From assembly GCA_910579165.1 (NCBI GenBank), contig CAJTTF010000007.1, positions 16,564 to 80,563 of the forward strand: 64,000 nt of DNA, given 5' to 3'. The notes beneath the pieces are model-generated. The model worked only from the letters and a program-made list of their open reading frames with translations. It searched no databases and had not been told where the DNA came from. Both the position numbers and the translations under genes were made by a program. Of this stretch, positions 59,726-64,000 are shown piece by piece. Every line of letters begins with the position of its first letter. Position 1 is the stretch's first letter. The stretch is from an uncultured Atopobiaceae bacterium. GTDB taxonomy: Bacteria > Actinomycetota > Coriobacteriia > Coriobacteriales > Atopobiaceae.

Positions 59726-61224
59726 AGACGTCATCCAAAGTAGGCTTTCTTGGTCTTGTGGCGTTTGCTGTTTCCGCCACGCTGGGGGGCGGCATTTTCT
59801 CGCTTCCTGCCTCAGTTGCTGATAGAGCACCTGCCGGAATTGCTTTGTTTGCATGGCTTGTTTGTGGATGCGGCATGTTTTGTGTCATTAGATGCTTCAT
59901 GGTGCTTGCTATTAAAAAGCCCGAGCTCAAAAACGGTGTTTACACCTATGCAGAGGCGGGATTTGGCAAGCTCTTTGGCTATCTTGCAGCCTTTGGTTAC
60001 TGGGCAGCAGGGGCGGCTGCTATGGCGAGCTATGGAATGCTTGTAGCATGGACGCTTTCTCCTCTTGTTCCTGCTTTTGGCGCTGGCAATACCTGGGCCG
60101 CTTTTTCCCTATGCGTATGCATTGTGCTTGCGATTTTTCTTCTCGCCTCGCGCGGCATTAAAAAAAGCGCCATTATCAATGCCATTGGTACCCTTGCTAA
60201 ATTCATTCCCCTGGCCATCTTTATCATTGCGATGCTCTGTGTTTTTAATCCACAGATATTTGGTTCGAGCCTTTTTGGTGGATTCTATCCAGCTCTACCT
60301 ACTGAAACCTTAGGAAGCGCAGTAGCAAGTGGTTCCACTTTATCTGCGAACGTCTCATCCTCCTCTGTCGCCTCTACATCCTCACCCCTGAACGAGTTAA
60401 TGAGTGTGAGCTTACTTACGCTATGGGTATTTGTGGGCGTGGAGTCTGCTGTTGTTTTCTCTCGTGATGCTGTTAATCAAAAGACGGTTGCCCGTGCAAC
60501 TTCAACGGCCTTCTTTATTCTTTTTGCCCTTTACGTTTCAGTATCCCTTCTGCCATTTGGGTTTATGTCTCGAGAAGCAATTGCCGAGCTCTCTACACCT
60601 TCCACGGGCTATCTTCTGGCAGCTGTTATAGGTCCTGTAGGACTCATTATTGTTTCCTGTGGCATCCTTATTGCCATTCTTTTTGGCTGGCTTGTATGGG
60701 CGCAAATGCAGGCCGAGATGCCCTTTTCGCTTGCGCAATACAATTCCTTTCCTCCTGTCTTCAAAAAGCGCAATGCTAACGGAGCATGCATCCCTGGACT
60801 TATCGCAAGTTCTCTCCTCACGCTTGGATTCTTTGTAAGTGCCATCCTTTTTGGCGAGGACGCGTGGCACCATATTGTGTCGCTTACCTCCACCATCGCA
60901 GGACCCACCTATCTCTTTTCCTCTTGCTATCTTTTAAAACTGACAATTACACAAAAGGAGCTATGGGAAAAAGGACGCATCGGCACTCTTGTTATTGCAC
61001 TTCTTGGAGCGGTCTATGGCTGTTTTATTCTTTTTGCTGCAGGACCTGTAAATATTGTCTATAGCCTCTGTCTGCTGAGCGTTTCTCTCGTTCTATTTCT
61101 GTGGGGGACTAAAGCTGCTACGGGTTTCATCACCTTGAAGTTCTACGAAAAAGTCGTCATATGTTGCATGGTCTTGGCTTCACTGCTGGGCGTCCTCGCC
61201 ATCGCGCTAGGATGTGTTGGATAA
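59722..61224 (+). CDS. Amino-acid permease, ArcD-like (APC family)
   Basis: 500 residues, about 12-13 membrane helices. VAFAVSATLGGGIFSLPASV in helix 1 is the APC substrate-backbone site; helix 3 has AAFGYWAAGAAAMASYG. The pattern resembles basic amino acid/ornithine antiporters. A Ser-rich loop of ~30 residues (SGSTLSANVSSSSVAS) lies around 215-235. No arginine deiminase genes are adjacent, so the substrate is inferred weakly. GTG start overlaps the dnaE stop, which is odd for unrelated roles. Confidence 0.75.
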   Translation: MKTSSKVGFLGLVAFAVSATLGGGIFSLPASVADRAPAGIALFAWLVCGCGMFCVIRCFMVLAIKKPELKNGVYTYAEAGFGKLFGYLAAFGYWAAGAAAMASYGMLVAWTLSPLVPAFGAGNTWAAFSLCVCIVLAIFLLASRGIKKSAIINAIGTLAKFIPLAIFIIAMLCVFNPQIFGSSLFGGFYPALPTETLGSAVASGSTLSANVSSSSVASTSSPLNELMSVSLLTLWVFVGVESAVVFSRDAVNQKTVARATSTAFFILFALYVSVSLLPFGFMSREAIAELSTPSTGYLLAAVIGPVGLIIVSCGILIAILFGWLVWAQMQAEMPFSLAQYNSFPPVFKKRNANGACIPGLIASSLLTLGFFVSAILFGEDAWHHIVSLTSTIAGPTYLFSSCYLLKLTITQKELWEKGRIGTLVIALLGAVYGCFILFAAGPVNIVYSLCLLSVSLVLFLWGTKAATGFITLKFYEKVVICCMVLASLLGVLAIALGCVG

Positions 61225-61236
61225 AATCATCGTGCG

Positions 61237-61259
61237 TGGAGCCCTCTAAAGGGCTACCA
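61237..61259 (+). promoter_or_regulatory. Hairpin between the permease and fba
   Basis: TGG.AGCCCT-CTAA-AGGGCTACCA, nine pairs with one bulge, 13 bp after the permease stop. No T-run follows. Could stabilise or process the fba leader. Confidence 0.4.
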
Positions 61260-61305
61260 TAGTTAATGATGTACTTTAAGAGCAAATAAAAACCGGGAGG
61301 AAAGT

Positions 61306-62178
61306 ATGCTCGTAAACGCTAAAAACATGCTGGATGCCGCTGAAGCGGGACACTACGCCGTTGGCGCCTTTAACACCAATGATCTTGAATGGTGTAAGTC
61401 CATCTTGCAGGCTGCCCAGGAAACCAACTCGCCCGTTATTGTGCAATGTTCCATGTCTGCAGCTACGTATCAGACAGGATATAAGACGGTCTCTGACCTC
61501 GTTCATTCTGTTTACAAAGCTATGGATATCACGGTTCCTGTAGCACTTCACCTTGATCATGGTACATATGAGGCATGCCTAGCCTGCATTGATGCTGGCT
61601 TCACAAGCGTTATGTATGACGGAAGTCATGAAGATAGCTTTGAGACCAATCTCTCCAAAACCAAGGAGCTCGTGAAGATTTGCCACAACAAGGGCGTTTC
61701 CATCGAGGCAGAAGTTGGTTCCATTGGTGGTACCGAGGATGGCGTTACGGGTACAGGGGAGTGTGCTGATCCTGAGGAGTGTGCCACCATTGCCGAGACC
61801 GGCGTTGATTTTCTTGCTGCGGGCATCGGTAATATTCATGGCCTCTATCCTGTAAATTGGGAGGGCCTTCGCTTTGATGTTTTGGAAGCAATTAAGGCTA
61901 AGACGGGAGATCTGCCCCTGGTTCTTCATGGGGGTACGGGGATCCCGGATGACCAGATCAAAAAGGCTATCAATCTGGGCATCGCCAAGATTAACGTTAA
62001 CACCGAGCTTCAAGTAGCTTTCTGTGACGCAACCGTTGCCTACATTGAAGCGAAAAAGCACGAGGCCGAGAAGGGCTTTGATCCACGAAAGCTCCTGAAG
62101 GACGGCGCTCAAGCAATTGTCGACAAGACTGCAGAGAAGATTGAGCTCTTTGGTTCTGACAATAAGGGATGGGCGTAG
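61306..62178 (+). CDS. fba: Class II fructose-bisphosphate aldolase
   Basis: 290 residues. Splits fructose-1,6-bisphosphate in glycolysis, zinc-dependent. VPVALHLDHGTYEACLACID with zinc His and catalytic Asp, SIEAEVGSIGGTEDG, FLAAGIGNIHGLYP, PLVLHGGTGIPDDQI and the phosphate-binding KINVNTELQ. Tagatose-bisphosphate aldolase is a close alternative. GGGAGGAAAGT upstream of ATG. A strong terminator follows. Confidence 0.92.
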   Translation: MLVNAKNMLDAAEAGHYAVGAFNTNDLEWCKSILQAAQETNSPVIVQCSMSAATYQTGYKTVSDLVHSVYKAMDITVPVALHLDHGTYEACLACIDAGFTSVMYDGSHEDSFETNLSKTKELVKICHNKGVSIEAEVGSIGGTEDGVTGTGECADPEECATIAETGVDFLAAGIGNIHGLYPVNWEGLRFDVLEAIKAKTGDLPLVLHGGTGIPDDQIKKAINLGIAKINVNTELQVAFCDATVAYIEAKKHEAEKGFDPRKLLKDGAQAIVDKTAEKIELFGSDNKGWA

Positions 62179-62219
62179 GCTCGCACTTCACGGCACTTTG
62201 TGTACTGTCCGCGATTTAC

Positions 62220-62262
62220 GCACCTGCCATTATGAATTGTCATCAATGGCAGGTGCTTGCTT
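62220..62262 (+). terminator. Rho-independent terminator of fba
   Basis: GCACCTGCCATT (62220-62231) pairs perfectly with AATGGCAGGTGC (62245-62256), 13-nt loop, then TTGCTTATT. Confidence 0.85.
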
Positions 62263-62330
62263 ATTGAAATGGATTGAGACTGACTTCAATCTATGCGCTC
62301 AGCCCTTCACAAACTCTACAAATTTTCTTT

Positions 62331-62358
62331 TTGTTCGACGCGCTGGCCGCGATATAAT
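62331..62358 (+). promoter_or_regulatory. Promoter of the NlpC/P60 gene
   Basis: TTGTTC (62331-62336), 16-bp spacer, perfect TATAAT (62353-62358), 92 bp before the ATG. Confidence 0.7.
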
Positions 62359-62450
62359 ACGTTGGTTTGTATAAACGCATTTGTCTGAAGGCATATCTGA
62401 GCCCTGCAGTTGAATGCAGACATTACGTACACGCTACTTTTAGGAGAAGC

Positions 62451-63488
62451 ATGATAGAACGCACACGTTCGTCTGTTGTCAATAAAGCGCTTGCCTTAGC
62501 GCTTAGCTCACTTCTTGTTGCTGGAGCCCCTTTTTGCGGTGTTCGTATCGCTAACGCAACGCCCTCTGTGAATGAGGCCCGTTCTGAGCTTGATCGCCTC
62601 TACAGCGAAGCGGAGGAAACGTCTGAACACCTTAACGAGACGGCAGTTCAGTTACAAGAAACCCAAACGCAAATTGATTCAGCCAATGCACAGATTCAAG
62701 AGGCTGAGCAAGTTATTGCACAAAAGCAGGTTGAGCTTGAGCAAAGCCAAAAGACGCTTGCGTTCACAACGCGCAATGATTACAAATCTGGTGGCCTAGA
62801 TTTAATTTCGGTCATCTTTACCTCAACTAGCTTTGAAGACCTCGTCTCCAAACTGCACTACACCTCCATGGTTGCAGGCGCACACGCTAAAGCAATCAAT
62901 GATGCACGCAATCTTCAGAGTGAGCTGGATGCTAAAAAGAATGATTTACAGTCATCCCTTCAGACGCTCAACGCCGAGAAGGATCAACAACAAGAGCTTT
63001 TGAATGCCCAACAATCTCAAAAGGCGGAGCTCGATAAACGCGTTGCTCGCGCCCAAGCTTACTTTGATGGTTTGGATCCCGATACACAAGGGGGTCTTAC
63101 GCCCTCAGGTGGTGGTGACGTTCCTCACCCAGACGCGGGAGGCGATGCACAGCGCCAGGCCGTACTGGATGCTGCTTATTCCATGATTGGCGGTTCGTAT
63201 GTTTGGGGAGCGTGCGATCCCGTGAGCCGTTGCTTTGATTGTTCTGGCCTTACCATGTACTGTTTTGGTCAAGCTGGAATTTCGCTTCCACATTCTTCAG
63301 AATCTCAACGCGGTCGCATTTCTGACTTTAAACCCATTAGTCAATGTCGCGCCGGCGACCTCATCTGGATGAGCGGCCACGTTGGCATCTACTGCGGTGG
63401 TGGCATGATGATTGATGCAGGAACTCCTTCTACCGGTGTCTCTTACCGTTCTTGTTCCTGGATGGTTGGCGGTGGATGGCCCGCTTAA
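62451..63488 (+). CDS. Secreted NlpC/P60 peptidoglycan endopeptidase
   Basis: 345 residues. Signal peptide ending near RIANA-TPS (residue ~37). Residues 40-215 form a coiled coil (ETAVQLQETQTQIDSANAQI and a second arm). A Gly/Pro-rich linker leads to an NlpC/P60 domain: catalytic Cys in RCFDCSGLTMYC, His in DLIWMSGHVGIYCGGG. Cleaves peptide stems; the coiled coil likely keeps it inhibited until activated, as in CwlO/RipA (family knowledge). TTAGGAGAAGC upstream of ATG 62451. Confidence 0.88.
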   Translation: MIERTRSSVVNKALALALSSLLVAGAPFCGVRIANATPSVNEARSELDRLYSEAEETSEHLNETAVQLQETQTQIDSANAQIQEAEQVIAQKQVELEQSQKTLAFTTRNDYKSGGLDLISVIFTSTSFEDLVSKLHYTSMVAGAHAKAINDARNLQSELDAKKNDLQSSLQTLNAEKDQQQELLNAQQSQKAELDKRVARAQAYFDGLDPDTQGGLTPSGGGDVPHPDAGGDAQRQAVLDAAYSMIGGSYVWGACDPVSRCFDCSGLTMYCFGQAGISLPHSSESQRGRISDFKPISQCRAGDLIWMSGHVGIYCGGGMMIDAGTPSTGVSYRSCSWMVGGGWPA

Positions 63489-63584
63489 ATTAATACTCTC
63501 TGACCCCGTTTTTGGGTTCACTTCATTTTTTTATCAACTAGAAGAAGTGTGCGGACTGTAGGGTCCACTTCAGGTTACTTCAAG

Positions 63585-63603
63585 CCGCATTTGCGGAATT
63601 TTT
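63585..63603 (+). terminator. Weak hairpin and T-run after the NlpC/P60 gene
   Basis: CCGC-ATTT-GCGG then AATTTTTG. Outer TTCAAG/CTTGAA arms may extend it. Short stem, so uncertain. Confidence 0.4.
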
Positions 63604-63613
63604 GCAAAAACCC

Positions 63614-63641
63614 TTGAAAAATGGGGGGGGGGCGCTAATCT
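63614..63641 (+). promoter_or_regulatory. Candidate promoter with a G10 tract in its spacer
   Basis: TTGAAA (63614-63619), 16-bp spacer containing ten consecutive G (63623-63632), then TAATCT (63636-63641), 74 bp before the last ATG. The -10 matches consensus only partly. Confidence 0.45.
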
Positions 63642-63714
63642 ATGAACTCTATGTTTAAAACTAGTATAGAGAAGTTCCGCCTATTTGGTCTTAAGTAGAG
63701 GACAAGGAGTTTAC

Positions 63715-64000
63715 ATGAGTTTGGGTAGCACTGCGTTTATTCAGCACGTTAACCGCCGTTTTACGGCGTTAAAACGAAAATTCCAAAAGAACAAAAGTAC
63801 CTTAGATTCCGCGCGCGGTGCACATTTTACATCGTACGCTGGAAAGAGCCTTAAGGATTCTAGGGACACCCATGGCGGCCTTCCATCTCTAAAGATGCAA
63901 CGCAAGCATTCGCTTGGCACCTCACTTGTTGTAGCCTTGAGTTCCCTTCTCATGGTGGCAACCACCTTCTCCACGCCAGCTCTGGCGCAAGCAAAAGACA
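63715..64000 (+). CDS. Exported protein with extended signal peptide (3' end missing)
   Basis: First 95 codons only. A long basic N-region of about 65 residues (MSLGSTAFIQHVNRRFTALK onward) precedes the hydrophobic core SLVVALSSLLMVATTFSTP and an ALA-QAKD cleavage site. ATG 63715 has ACAAGGAGTTTAC upstream, which is strong; ATG 63895 would give an ordinary signal peptide but has no ribosome-binding site. The mature part lies outside the window, so function is unknown; the neighbouring wall hydrolase suggests an envelope role. Confidence 0.7.
   Translation, partial: MSLGSTAFIQHVNRRFTALKRKFQKNKSTLDSARGAHFTSYAGKSLKDSRDTHGGLPSLKMQRKHSLGTSLVVALSSLLMVATTFSTPALAQAKD

Noticed and set aside
63754..63768. 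CGCCGT-TTT-ACGGCG hairpin near the start of the last gene
   Set aside because: It lies within the coding region with no T-run; a short stem of this size is expected by chance.

Overview
The window reads as a chromosomal segment of a Gram-positive, probably anaerobic actinobacterium, most likely class Coriobacteriia (an Atopobium/Lancefieldella/Olsenella-like genome). This is inferred from recalled protein resemblance, not from a search. Supporting signs: tRNA genes that encode CCA, an NfnAB-type ferredoxin:NAD(P) module, a PflX-type radical SAM protein, zinc forms of S14, L24, L36 and adenylate kinase, a sortase-anchored BspA-like surface protein, and secreted NlpC/P60 and lysozyme-like wall hydrolases. 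There are no rRNA genes, CRISPR arrays, transposases or prophage genes.

Layout. 1-6.3 kb: end of a radical SAM gene, a new 57-residue ORF, pncB, argS, rho. 6.4-10.2 kb: a 1264-residue cell-wall-anchored adhesin-like protein followed by a long nested terminator. 10.5-14.7 kb: clpP-clpX with tRNA-Arg, flanked by two unrecognised acidic proteins. 14.7-24.2 kb: valS, folC, a membrane zinc-ribbon protein, nth, thrS, then ribokinase and a nucleoside hydrolase. 24.5-43.5 kb: the S10-spc-alpha ribosomal cluster running L3 to L17 with secY, adk, map, infA and rpoA, ending in a lone ecfT and truA; rpsJ is not at its usual place before rplC. 43.7-46.1 kb: an ArsP_2-type metal exporter and a glycosyltransferase. 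46.1-50.3 kb (minus strand): tRNA-Gln, prs, nfnA, nfnB and an FKBP lipoprotein. 50.7-64 kb: glmU, a phospholipase C-like gene, a secreted wall hydrolase, eno, dnaE, an amino-acid permease, fba, an NlpC/P60 hydrolase and the start of another exported protein.

Functionally this is mostly core machinery: translation, tRNA charging, Rho termination, Clp proteolysis, replication, glycolysis (eno, fba), nucleotide and NAD supply (prs, pncB, nucleoside hydrolase plus ribokinase, adk), secretion (secY) and wall synthesis or remodelling (glmU, hydrolases).

Three patterns go beyond a standard annotation. (1) At least eleven loci carry short degenerate tandem repeats, nearly all beginning in the last codons or stop codon of a gene and running into the intergenic DNA, each with its own unit (9-49 bp). 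(2) Five ribosomal proteins (L22, L16, L29, S5, L17) carry long Ala/Lys/Glu/Pro-rich tails; the L17 tail is an 11-codon repeat. (3) Likely regulatory elements include a strong-RBS 31-codon leader ORF coupled to infA, a G10 tract inside the spacer of a candidate promoter before an exported protein, and dyads at prs, glmU, secY and dnaE.
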